10,787 bases of DNA from the NCBI GenBank assembly GCA_959599635.1, contig CAUGJN010000054.1, positions 1 to 10,787 on the forward strand, given 5' to 3'. The position numbers and the translations under genes are program-made. Below are positions 1 through 6,990 of the stretch, in pieces. The notes beneath the pieces are model-generated. The model was given only the letters and a program-made list of their open reading frames with translations, had not been told where the DNA came from and made no database searches. This DNA is from an uncultured Collinsella sp. (GTDB taxonomy: Bacteria; Actinomycetota; Coriobacteriia; Coriobacteriales; Coriobacteriaceae). The first letter of the stretch is position 1. The number at the start of each line of letters is the position of its first letter.

Positions 1-21
1 AGTCTGTCCCCAATGCCCCAA

Positions 22-294
22 TTACTTGGAGAGCTTGTCGACGACGCGTTCGATCTCGGCGAGCTTGGCGGCTTTGAGGTCTTCGTCGCCCGATTCGATT
101 GCCGAAGTCACGCAGCCCTCGATATGCGCCTTGAGCACGTCGGCGTTGATGCGCGCAATGAGCGCCTGCGTTGCCATGAGCTGCGTGGAAATATCGACGC
201 AGTAGCGGTCCTCATCGACCATCCGCAAGATGCCGTCGATCTGGCCGCGTGCCGTCTTGAGCATGCGGGTCACCGATTTGTGGTCTGCCATCAT
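22..294 (-). CDS. csoR: Copper-sensing transcriptional repressor CsoR
   Basis: A 90-residue all-helical DUF156-family regulator. CsoR proteins are tetrameric repressors that leave the DNA when Cu(I) binds, which turns on copper export genes. The three Cu(I) ligands of the family are visible as Cys32, His57 and Cys61, with the 25- and 4-residue spacing of the characterised actinobacterial CsoR. This favours copper over the nickel/cobalt (RcnR), formaldehyde (FrmR) or persulfide (CstR) branches. The length is normal. The gene begins ATG-ATG; a GAGGA ribosome site lies 6 bases before the first ATG, so that start is chosen. It is the last gene of the copA-copZ-csoR unit, 48 bases after copZ. No separate promoter or operator was recognised in that gap, so feedback through the operator at 3107-3123 upstream of copA is the simplest reading (inference). 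Confidence 0.93.
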   Translation of the reverse strand: MMADHKSVTRMLKTARGQIDGILRMVDEDRYCVDISTQLMATQALIARINADVLKAHIEGCVTSAIESGDEDLKAAKLAEIERVVDKLSK

Positions 295-342
295 GGCGGG
301 TCCTCGTTTCTGGTCGATGGGGTCGAATGCTTCTGGTAACTG

Positions 343-564
343 CTACGCGGCGGTCACGGACAGGGCGTGGAACTTCTCGCCGGCGCCCTCGACGGCGGCG
401 GCGAGCTGCTCGGCGGTCACGGTGTCGGCGCACTCCACCTGGACGGTCTGAGTCTCGTGATCGGCGTCGGCGTCGGTCACGCCGGCCACGCTGAGCAACG
501 CCGTCTCGACGGTGGCGTCGCAGTGGCCGCACATGAGGCCGGAAGTCTTGATTGTGTATCGCAT
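343..564 (-). CDS. copZ: Copper chaperone CopZ, heavy-metal-associated (HMA) domain
   Basis: A 73-residue single-domain HMA protein. It should carry Cu(I) in the cytoplasm and pass it to the CopA ATPase and/or the CsoR sensor. The metal-binding loop reads GLMCGHCDATVE, so Cys12 and Cys15 form the CxxC ligand pair. The remaining sequence fits the family's beta-alpha-beta-beta-alpha-beta fold, and the length is typical for CopZ. The start was chosen at 564 because an AGAGGA ribosome site lies just upstream (spacing about 6-7). The frame stays open upstream to a GTG at 675, but that start has no ribosome site and the extra 37 residues overlap a foldable intergenic element, so the extension is probably not translated. 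copZ lies between copA (147 bases upstream) and csoR (48 bases downstream) on the same strand. Confidence 0.92.
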   Translation of the reverse strand: MRYTIKTSGLMCGHCDATVETALLSVAGVTDADADHETQTVQVECADTVTAEQLAAAVEGAGEKFHALSVTAA

Positions 565-593
565 CGGTATTCCTCTCTGTTGTGTCGGCTTTC

Positions 594-679
594 CCAGGCA
601 CCCGACCTTGGCCTTCAAGCCGTCGCTCGCGTACCAAAGTACGCGTCGCTCCTCTTTCAGGTCAATCTCGGGCACCTGG
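594..679 (-). other. Foldable intergenic element between copA and copZ
   Basis: The 147-base gap between copA and copZ holds three nested inverted repeats. The inner one is CGCGTAC/GTACGCG (628-634 and 639-645), a perfect 7-bp stem with a 4-base loop. The middle one pairs 608-614 with 659-665, six of seven positions. The outer one pairs 594-605 with 668-679, twelve positions; in the minus-strand RNA the two imperfect positions become U-G and G-U wobbles. The direct repeat GAGCGACG flanks the central hairpin on the minus strand. No U-run follows, so it does not look like a simple intrinsic terminator. It could be a processing or stability element that sets copZ-csoR levels relative to copA, a cis-regulatory RNA, or a dispersed palindromic repeat. 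The pairing is seen directly; the function is unknown. Confidence 0.5.
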
Positions 680-711
680 AAAACCCGTTCTAAATGGACT
701 TAAGGGTGAAC

Positions 712-3048
712 CTATTTTGCCACTTTAGGCTTAAAGGTTCGTAGGCGCAGCGCATTGCTTACGACGCACACGCTCGACAGGCTCATGGCCGCGGCGCCGA
801 ACATCGGCGAGAGCTGCCAACCGGTGAGGGGGAAGAACACGCCTGCCGCCAGCGGAATGCCGATGCCGTTGTAGAACAGCGCCCAGAACAGGTCCTGCTT
901 GATGTTGCGGATCGTGGCGCGCGAAAGCTCGATGGCGCGCGCAACATCCATGAGGTCGCTGCGCATGAGCACCACATCTGCCCCTTCTTTGGCGATGTCG
1001 GCGCCGGTGCCGATCGCAAGGCCCACGTCGGCGCGCGCCAGGGCGGGGGAGTCGTTGATGCCGTCGCCCACCATGGCGACCTTGCCGCCCGCATCCTGCA
1101 GTTCGCGCACGTGGCGTTCCTTGTCGGCGGGGAGGACGTCGGCGATGACCTGTTCGCTGGTGAGTCCCACGCGGCGGGCGATAGCCTCGGCCGTCACGCG
1201 GTTGTCGCCGGTGAGCATGCGCACGTCGACGCCGAGCTTGCGGAGCGCGGCGATGGCCCCGGCGCTCGTCTCTTTGACCTCGTCAGCCACGGCGATGGTG
1301 CCGACAAACTCGCCGTTCTTGGCAAAGAACAGCGGTGTTTTGCCCTCGGCGGCAAATTGCTCGGTAAGACCCGCGGGCACGGTAACGCCCAACTCGTTCA
1401 TCAGGCGTATGTTGCCGGCTGCAATGGCGTTCTGCCCCTCGCGCGCCGTCACGCCACGACCGGGCACGGCGGCAAAGTCCTCGACCGTGCGCGCGACGAT
1501 CCCGCGCGCCTCGCACTCGGCCATAATCGCTTCGGCCAGCGGGTGCTCGCTCGAGCGCTCCAGCGCGGCGGACAGCTTGAGCAGCGCCTTTTCGCTCATG
1601 GCGGGCGAGCCGTCGGCGCGCGTGGCCACCTCAATGTCGGTTACAGCCGGCTTGCCGCGGGTGACGGTGCCCGTCTTATCGAGCACCACGGTGCCCACGC
1701 TGCGCAGGTTCTCCAGCGCCTCGGCGCTCTTAAACAGAATGCCCATCTCGGCGCCCTTGCCGGTGCCCACCATAATGGCGACGGGCGTGGCTAGGCCGAG
1801 TGCACACGGACAGCTGATCACCAGCACAGCGACGGCGGAGGTGAGCGCTTCGTTGACGCTTCCGGTCAGTGTCATCCACGCCAAGAAGGTCACGGCCGAG
1901 ATCACGAACACCACGGGCACGAACACGCCGGCGACCTTGTCGGCCATGCGGGCGATGGGCGCCTTGGTGGCGTTGGCGTCCTCGACAAGCTTGATGATCT
2001 TGGCGAGCGATGTCTCGGCACCCACACGCGTGGCTCGGAAGGTAAACGAGCCGGTGCGGTTGACGGTGGCGGCGTTGACGGTGTCACCGGCGGTCTTTTC
2101 CACGGGGATGGACTCGCCGGTCAGCGCGCTCTCGTCCACGGCCGAGCTGCCCTCGAGCACCACGCCATCGACGGGGATGGACTCGCCGGGGCGTACGCGC
2201 AGGATCTGGCCGGGAAGGATGCTGTCGACGTCGACGGTGGTCTCGCTGCCGTCCTCTGCCACGACGGTCGCGGTCTTGGGCGCCAGGTCGATCAGCGCCT
2301 CGATAGCGCCGCCGGTTTTGGACTTGCTGCGCGTCTCGAGGTATTTGCCCACGGTGACGAGCGACAGGATCGTGCCTGCGCTCTCAAAATACAGATTGTC
2401 CATGCCTGTCATCATGGCCTTGTGGATTTGCCCGGCGGCCAGCTGGTCGGCCATGATAAACATGGCGTAGAGCGACCAGGCAATGGACGCGGTGGCGCCG
2501 ACGGCGATGAGGGCGTCCATGGTGGGCGCGCCGTGGACCAGCGACTTGAAGCCATTGATAAAGTAGGCGTCGTTGACGTAGACGATGGGGATGAGCAGGA
2601 CGAACTCGGTGAGTGCGAGCGTCATGCTGTGGGTGTGGTCGGTGAAGATGCTGGGCAGAGGCCAACCGAGCATGTGCCCCATGCCTATGTAGAACAGCGG
2701 GATGAGGAATACGATCGAGATGATGAGGCGGGTGCGCATGGCGGAGGCGGCGGCCTCCAGCTTTTTGGTAGGCGACTCCATATAGGCGGTGCCGGACCTG
2801 GCTTGTGCGCTGCCGCTTGAGGCCGCGGTGCCCGCATCGACGGGCGAGGCCGAGTAGCCCGCGCGGTCGACGGCGGTGCAGATATCGTCGGGGGAGACCT
2901 GCGCGGGGTCGTAGTCCACCAGCATAGAGCCGGCGAGCAGATTGACCGCGACGCTTTGGACGCCGTCGAGCTTGCTCACGGCGCGGTCCACGTGCGCTTG
3001 GCATGCGGCGCACGTCATGCCGCCCACATCGAACTTATCTTGAGCCAT
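712..3048 (-). CDS. copA: Copper-exporting P1B-type ATPase CopA
   Basis: A 778-residue inner-membrane pump that uses ATP to export Cu(I) from the cytoplasm. One N-terminal HMA domain (about 5-68) carries GMTCAAC with Cys13 and Cys16. Hydrophobic helices follow at about 107-128, 143-160, 176-200 and 220-236. The actuator loop has TGES (310-313). The transport motif CPC (413-415) sits in a membrane helix. The phosphorylation loop has DKTGT (phosphorylated Asp457), the nucleotide domain has the SEHP motif (His502), and the hinge has GDGIND (661-666). In the last two helices YN (726-727) and MSLSS (755-759) match the Cu(I)-specific P1B-1 signature, so copper rather than zinc or cadmium is expected. 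The length is normal. The ATG at 3048 follows a strong AAAGGAG site with about 6-7 bases of spacing. It is first in the copA-copZ-csoR unit, behind a promoter with a CsoR box. Confidence 0.97.
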   Translation of the reverse strand: MAQDKFDVGGMTCAACQAHVDRAVSKLDGVQSVAVNLLAGSMLVDYDPAQVSPDDICTAVDRAGYSASPVDAGTAASSGSAQARSGTAYMESPTKKLEAAASAMRTRLIISIVFLIPLFYIGMGHMLGWPLPSIFTDHTHSMTLALTEFVLLIPIVYVNDAYFINGFKSLVHGAPTMDALIAVGATASIAWSLYAMFIMADQLAAGQIHKAMMTGMDNLYFESAGTILSLVTVGKYLETRSKSKTGGAIEALIDLAPKTATVVAEDGSETTVDVDSILPGQILRVRPGESIPVDGVVLEGSSAVDESALTGESIPVEKTAGDTVNAATVNRTGSFTFRATRVGAETSLAKIIKLVEDANATKAPIARMADKVAGVFVPVVFVISAVTFLAWMTLTGSVNEALTSAVAVLVISCPCALGLATPVAIMVGTGKGAEMGILFKSAEALENLRSVGTVVLDKTGTVTRGKPAVTDIEVATRADGSPAMSEKALLKLSAALERSSEHPLAEAIMAECEARGIVARTVEDFAAVPGRGVTAREGQNAIAAGNIRLMNELGVTVPAGLTEQFAAEGKTPLFFAKNGEFVGTIAVADEVKETSAGAIAALRKLGVDVRMLTGDNRVTAEAIARRVGLTSEQVIADVLPADKERHVRELQDAGGKVAMVGDGINDSPALARADVGLAIGTGADIAKEGADVVLMRSDLMDVARAIELSRATIRNIKQDLFWALFYNGIGIPLAAGVFFPLTGWQLSPMFGAAAMSLSSVCVVSNALRLRTFKPKVAK

Positions 3049-3095
3049 GGCTTCTCCTTTCCGTGGTTCGGTATTGGAATTGTTAGCCTGCCGAT

Positions 3096-3126
3096 ACTAT
3101 ACACCCATACCCCCTGGGGGTGTCCA
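3096..3126 (-). promoter_or_regulatory. Candidate copA promoter with 19-bp spacer
   Basis: On the minus strand TGGACA (3121-3126) can serve as the -35 box and TATAGT (3096-3101) as the -10 box, separated by 19 bases. Transcription would begin near 3089 and give a leader of about 40 bases before the copA ATG. The CsoR box fills most of the spacer. The assignment is by eye; the position directly upstream of copA and the operator overlap support it. Confidence 0.65.
3107..3123. promoter_or_regulatory. CsoR operator upstream of copA
   Basis: ATACCCCCTGGGGGTGT is a 17-bp inverted repeat with a perfect 13-bp core (ACCCCC-T-GGGGGT) and one mismatched pair outside it. It matches the known GC-rich pseudo-palindromic CsoR operator style (TACCCC-N-GGGGTA type). 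It overlaps the -35 box and spacer of the copA promoter. A CsoR gene in the same unit makes autoregulation by copper likely. Confidence 0.85.
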
Positions 3127-3196
3127 GTAATAGTTGGAATGTATGACTTTTCATTACAGATGAGGGTGGCTGCTCAATCGGTGGCCGTCTCTGCCA

Positions 3197-3259
3197 AACA
3201 TCTCGATCTGTAACATCTGGACCGGTTTTTAACCCCTTACTGTTACAGATTGAGATGTT
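3197..3259. repeat. Palindromic repeat unit A (left cluster)
   Basis: The arms at 3197-3215 and 3241-3259 pair over 19 positions, with one position that is G-U in RNA. The centre is 25 nt (3216-3240) and contains a smaller GGTT/AACC pairing. It shares its arm core CTCGATCTGTAACA with unit B, 80 bp away, and with the units at 6776-6915. No T-run follows in either direction. Confidence 0.85.
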
Positions 3260-3277
3260 GTCTCGCGGGGCGGGGGT

Positions 3278-3338
3278 TTGTCTCGATCTGTAACATCTAG
3301 ACCTGTATCTGCCGAGCTAGTGTTACAGATCGAGACAA
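3278..3338. repeat. Palindromic repeat unit B (left cluster)
   Basis: The arms TTGTCTCGATCTGTAACA (3278-3295) and 3321-3338 form a perfect 18-bp inverted repeat around a 25-nt centre (3296-3320), whose ends (CTAG/CTAG) can extend the pairing. It lies 40 bases from the stop codon of the kinase gene. With unit A it fills the gap between the kinase stop and the copA promoter. A terminator role for the kinase gene is possible, but no U-run follows the hairpin on the minus strand. Confidence 0.88.
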
Positions 3339-3378
3339 TTGCCGGGGAGGGGTTCCGTCACGGCAAGACGCCCGCCGC

Positions 3379-5463
3379 CTAGATGCAGAACCCGGGGATC
3401 ACACAGGTTAGCTTGTTTGGCTTTTCCGCAGGCGTTGCGTACGTAAAGACGTCGCCGTCGTGCCCCACGCGATTCAAATAGAGTGTGCCTCCACTCTCCG
3501 ATGTGTCAGGGCTCACCGTGCGCTCCCACCAACAGGTGTCCTTGCCCTTCCACTGGCGGACCATCGTCTCGTTCGTGGAATACGGGCTCACCTTGAGCTC
3601 GCGGAAGAGCTGATACTCCTTGCCCTCGCCGTTGTAGATGTCTGCCAGGTAGTGATAGTCCTCGGCAAACGAATCGGGCGGTTGCGTACCGCACAGCTCG
3701 ACCATGGCGGGCAGCCAAAGGGTTGCGGGCAACTCGCTCAGACACGATGCACTGTTGGCGGCGCCAACGTTATTTGAGATCTTTTTGACGGATTTGATGA
3801 GTGCGCGCAACTCGTTGGGCAGCAGCTTAAGGCCGTCGCCGTTGAGCCATTCCCGCAGCTCGCAATCTGCCCAGCCGGCGCTCGGCGGTTCAGCCGCAGC
3901 GTTGCGCTCGGCAATACCCGCATCGAACATAAACGTCAGTCCGGCCTTGCCCGTCCCGTCCAGAAGCTCATCGTGACGGATGCCCACAAGCTGCGCGCCA
4001 ACCTCCAGCCCGTTGGCGAGCTTCACACGCTTGGTACACGGATAGGGGATATGCCCATCAGCGTCGAGCAGGTGGTAGCGCTTGGCAATCTTGCGTGCCT
4101 CGCTACGGGTCTCGGCGGCCTTAATCTTGAGCGAAATTTCCTGCAGCTGATCCCAGGCGTAGTCGTCAAGCGAACCGCGGATGCCGTCCAGGTAGTCGGG
4201 GATGCCAAAGCCATGGGTTGCCGCCCCGATAACGCCGAGCCCCGCAACGGCTGCAACGACGCCGCCGATGACAAAGCGGCGGCGGGTCATGGCATCGTGA
4301 CGGGCCTGCTCCAGGATCTCTCGTGCGCGCTCGCCGGCGACGTCGACCTTAAGGTGCGTGCCAGAATCGATATCAATTGCGGCCTCGTCTCCTGCACCCT
4401 CGCGGTCCTCAGATTCTGCAGCGGGGAGGTATGTCGAGAGCACCTCGAGCATCTGCTGCTCGGTAGGGCGATCGCCCTGTTCGACCGAGATGCCTTTCAT
4501 GATGATCTGGACAAGCGCTTTGTCGTCCTCGCAGCGCGGCTCGAGCGGCGCCGGTTTGGTCTTGGTCTTTATGAGGTAGAACGAGCCGGTCGCCGCGGCA
4601 CCCGTCGACTCGACATCGAACGGTTTGCGACCGCTGTAGAGCTGGTACAGAATGCTCGAAAGCGCATAGACGTCGATCGCGGGCGAGCGGCGAAGGGCCG
4701 CGATGCCTTCGATATCCTGCGTGAGCATCTCGGGCGCGGCGTATGCGGGTGTGGCAAACCGCCAGATGTCGGCGCGCCGGGTGATCGTGTCGTCGCCGAG
4801 GGCCATGGTCGCGGAGCCCATGTCGATGAGGCAGGGGTCAAAGGAGCAATCGACGATCTGCTGCTCGAGCGTTCGACTGGTAGTACGGAACATGATATTA
4901 GCGGGCGACAGGTCGCGATGGACGACCGGATTTACGAGTCCCTGGGTCATCAGGAGTGCGCGAAGCACGGCGTTTCCAACGGCGGCCACCATCTGGGTGG
5001 TGAGCCCACCCGAGACATCGTGCGGAAGCAAGGGCAGCGCCTGCTTGAGCGAGGTGCCCTCGACCCACTCCATGAGGATGAGCGGGTCGTCCTCGCACGA
5101 TCCATAGCCGTAGACGCGCGGAAATCCGCGCAGGTGCGAGACGGTGCACAGATGACGGTACTCCTCGAACAGCGCGGCGGTGTTGGCCAGGTGCGCAGCC
5201 GCTTGCTCGGCGGAGCGATCGGGGGCTTGGCCGGAAAGGATGGCGTTGTCCTTGAGCAGCTTGACGGCAAAGACCTCGCCGCTCGTGTTGGTCGCTCGAA
5301 GCACGTGTCCGATATTGCCGCCGTCGCGGTGTGTCGTCTGAAGAATAAGCGTCATAAACCGGCGCTTGGCATCATCCTCGGCACTGGGGTCGACCGCCAC
5401 GGCGGTATCGAACGTGTCGAGACGGATGAGTTTGTCGCCAGGGGCGGTGTTGGTGGTATCCAA
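3379..5463 (-). CDS. Membrane Ser/Thr protein kinase with C-terminal DUF6273-like outer domain
   Basis: A 694-residue Hanks-type kinase. In the kinase domain (about 35-345) Lys68 in FAVKLL is the ATP-anchoring lysine, HRDLSPANI (182-190) is the catalytic loop with Asp184 and Asn189, Asp214 binds metal in DMG (a DFG variant), and APE is at 243-245. The glycine-rich loop is loose (GGNIGHVLRA). Thr226, Thr228 and Thr238 lie in the activation segment. A charged linker leads to one membrane helix (about 397-416), preceded by TRRRF. The outer part (about 430-694) has Cys residues and the features ELREWLN, LWLP, WWERTVSP and VIPGFCI, which resemble DUF6273; this part may sense a cell-surface signal (inference). 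The start is TTG, supported by AAGGA five bases upstream. The gene follows the FHA gene after a 170-base gap, with no overlap. The substrate is unknown; the adjacent FHA protein is the best candidate. Confidence 0.88.
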   Translation of the reverse strand: MDTTNTAPGDKLIRLDTFDTAVAVDPSAEDDAKRRFMTLILQTTHRDGGNIGHVLRATNTSGEVFAVKLLKDNAILSGQAPDRSAEQAAAHLANTAALFEEYRHLCTVSHLRGFPRVYGYGSCEDDPLILMEWVEGTSLKQALPLLPHDVSGGLTTQMVAAVGNAVLRALLMTQGLVNPVVHRDLSPANIMFRTTSRTLEQQIVDCSFDPCLIDMGSATMALGDDTITRRADIWRFATPAYAAPEMLTQDIEGIAALRRSPAIDVYALSSILYQLYSGRKPFDVESTGAAATGSFYLIKTKTKPAPLEPRCEDDKALVQIIMKGISVEQGDRPTEQQMLEVLSTYLPAAESEDREGAGDEAAIDIDSGTHLKVDVAGERAREILEQARHDAMTRRRFVIGGVVAAVAGLGVIGAATHGFGIPDYLDGIRGSLDDYAWDQLQEISLKIKAAETRSEARKIAKRYHLLDADGHIPYPCTKRVKLANGLEVGAQLVGIRHDELLDGTGKAGLTFMFDAGIAERNAAAEPPSAGWADCELREWLNGDGLKLLPNELRALIKSVKKISNNVGAANSASCLSELPATLWLPAMVELCGTQPPDSFAEDYHYLADIYNGEGKEYQLFRELKVSPYSTNETMVRQWKGKDTCWWERTVSPDTSESGGTLYLNRVGHDGDVFTYATPAEKPNKLTCVIPGFCI

Positions 5464-5633
5464 GGCGTTCCTTCGTTTGGTGGGGCCGCGTGCTCACACC
5501 GAGAACGCGATTATCGATTAAAGCCCATGATAGACGTGTTTGCCGATAAACTGACTCGTATTGCTTTTTATAGTGCGGCGTGCAATGTAAATGATATAAG
5601 ACGAGTGACACCTGTTTCCCACGTCTCTACGCG

Positions 5634-6596
5634 CTAGTCCACAATAACGAGAAACGTTGTATAGAGACCCAAATGAAGTCTGTCGCTGTTGGCGATTTCC
5701 ACGGGGGGATAGACTTTGCCGGGCTCTCGTTGGTCGCGGGGCGGCTCGATTACGATATCGCCGTTGCCCGCGCCCGATTCGAGCACTGTGCCGTTGGTCG
5801 ATCCAAGGCCCTGGGCGTACCAGTGCTCACCCTCGAGCCAAATGCGAAGATGCTCGCGCGATGCGTCGGCGCCCACATCGGTGATGCTGGGCGAGGTTTT
5901 GGGCAAAGAACCAATCACGGTGCCGCGCGGATCGCGTGTGAGGGGATGGATTTGCATGTCGACGCAGTTGTCGGCATGTGTCCTGAGCAGACCGAGGTTG
6001 GGGGCAACGGTGCGCGGCTGCTCCAGGCTGCCCATAAAGCCACGTCCGACGGTAGTTTCGGTGGTGCCAAAGTGCCCGCCCGTCTTGCTGTCGCAAAAGC
6101 GCTCGACGGTGGCCACACCTTGGATGGGGTCAGCGAGCGCCCCCGTTGCCACAAAGAGCATAAGGTAAAGCGTACTCTTCTCGCGCACGGCATTGCCGTC
6201 AAAGTTATCGATGTGATTGAGGGCGTTTGCATATAGGCGGCCGTCCAATTTGTAGCTGGCGAGAGCCGACATCATTTCGTTGGCGGCCGGGCCGCGATAG
6301 TGCTCGGCGATTGCCTGATAGGCGGACTCGCCGCCGCCGAGCTTGTTGCAGATTGCCGCGGAAAGATTGAGCGTGGTGACGGCAAAGTCGCTGTAGATGG
6401 CGGGCGCGCACTGGTCAGGCTCGCGATGGACGATGTAACGGGTGAGATACGAGCGGTTGGAGGAGCATTTCTCGAGCAGGGTACTGCCGAGATAAGAGTT
6501 TCCATTGATGAGCATTCGGGCGATCTCGAGATGTCTAAGACCGCCGAACGAGCGAATAGCGTTATAGAGGACCGAGCAAGGCGTCTTTGCTGCCAC
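5634..6596 (-). CDS. FHA-domain protein, probable partner of the adjacent Ser/Thr kinase
   Basis: A 320-residue soluble protein, counted from the chosen start. The C-terminal FHA domain (about 225-320) should bind phosphothreonine; SREH (246-249) and GSTNGT (265-270) are its hallmark segments. The usual Arg after the first Gly is replaced (IGS for IGR). The N-terminal 200 residues look helical and match no domain I recognise. Between them, TTETTVGR (about 178-185, with Thr181 and Thr182) resembles the ETTxxxR phosphoacceptor of the GarA/OdhI regulators. Translation should start at the GTG at 6596, because AAAGGAGG lies five bases upstream; a longer frame opens at a TTG at 6626, but the ribosome site would then fall inside the gene. 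The kinase gene lies 170 bases downstream on the same strand, which suggests a kinase-reader pair. The target of the pair is not evident. Confidence 0.85.
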   Translation of the reverse strand: MAAKTPCSVLYNAIRSFGGLRHLEIARMLINGNSYLGSTLLEKCSSNRSYLTRYIVHREPDQCAPAIYSDFAVTTLNLSAAICNKLGGGESAYQAIAEHYRGPAANEMMSALASYKLDGRLYANALNHIDNFDGNAVREKSTLYLMLFVATGALADPIQGVATVERFCDSKTGGHFGTTETTVGRGFMGSLEQPRTVAPNLGLLRTHADNCVDMQIHPLTRDPRGTVIGSLPKTSPSITDVGADASREHLRIWLEGEHWYAQGLGSTNGTVLESGAGNGDIVIEPPRDQREPGKVYPPVEIANSDRLHLGLYTTFLVIVD

Positions 6597-6703
6597 GGAT
6601 ACCTCCTTTGATTGCTTCCTAGCCAATAAGGCGATAGGAATTAATGGCCCTCGGTGGGCGACGTATTAAATGGCTGCGCAATATGTAGCGTAACCAAAGC
6701 AAC

Positions 6704-6731
6704 ATTATAGGCCACATGTTCGAAATTGCAG
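6704..6731 (-). promoter_or_regulatory. Candidate promoter of the FHA-kinase cassette
   Basis: On the minus strand a perfect -10 box TATAAT (6704-6709) lies 16 bases after CTGCAA (6726-6731), a weak -35 box. Transcription would begin near 6697, giving a leader of about 100 bases before the FHA GTG at 6596. The right repeat cluster lies just upstream, starting 45 bases from the -35 box. Confidence 0.55.
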
Positions 6732-6775
6732 GAAGACCGAGAGATTTGGTTTGGACTGGACGGAAATCCCCCTCT

Positions 6776-6832
6776 GTCTTGATCTATAACAATAAGGACC
6801 GATTTTACTCGGTAACTGTTACAGATTGAGAC
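6776..6832. repeat. Palindromic repeat unit C (right cluster)
   Basis: The arms at 6776-6791 (GTCTTGATCTATAACA) and 6817-6832 (TGTTACAGATTGAGAC) pair over 16 positions, with two mismatches and one G-U. The centre is again 25 nt (6792-6816) and holds an ACCGA/TCGGT stem. It is the most degenerate of the four copies. Confidence 0.8.
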
Positions 6833-6854
6833 GTTTGTGAACCGTGTCGACCGT

Positions 6855-6915
6855 TTGTCTCGATCTGTAACACGTAGAGGAAGATTTGCCCTGTAGATGT
6901 TACAGATTGAGACAA
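6855..6915. repeat. Palindromic repeat unit D (right cluster)
   Basis: The arms at 6855-6872 (TTGTCTCGATCTGTAACA, identical to the left arm of unit B) and 6898-6915 pair over 18 positions with one G-U. The centre is 25 nt (6873-6897). It is spaced 81 bp from unit C. It lies between the divergent FHA and helicase genes, so it cannot be a terminator for either. Confidence 0.87.
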
Positions 6916-6990
6916 TCGGCCGGGCCCACCTCGAGCCCGCCCCGTTCGCTTCGTCATCTGTGGTTTACGTGGGGGCATGCGATGCACGGG

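Noticed and set aside
565..675. N-terminal extension of copZ to the GTG at 675
   Set aside because: No ribosome site at 675, whereas the ATG at 564 has a good one; the extension lies over a foldable intergenic element and lies outside the HMA domain.
899..2470. 523-codon plus-strand frame opposite copA
   Set aside because: Antisense shadow of a clear P1B-ATPase; Ser/Ala/Thr-rich translation without domains.
3197..3338. CRISPR array
   Set aside because: Only two units per cluster, each an inverted repeat with its variable centre inside the palindrome; no regular direct-repeat/spacer array and no cas genes.
3339..3366. Intrinsic terminator after the kinase gene (TTGCCG/CGGCAA)
   Set aside because: A 6-bp stem with a 16-base loop and no U-run on the minus strand; too weak to call.
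3973..5637. 554-codon plus-strand frame opposite the kinase gene
   Set aside because: Antisense shadow of the kinase reading frame; no recognisable domain and no ribosome site seen.
6597..6626. TTG start of the FHA gene at 6626
   Set aside because: The strong AAAGGAGG site would fall inside the gene and points to the GTG at 6596 instead.
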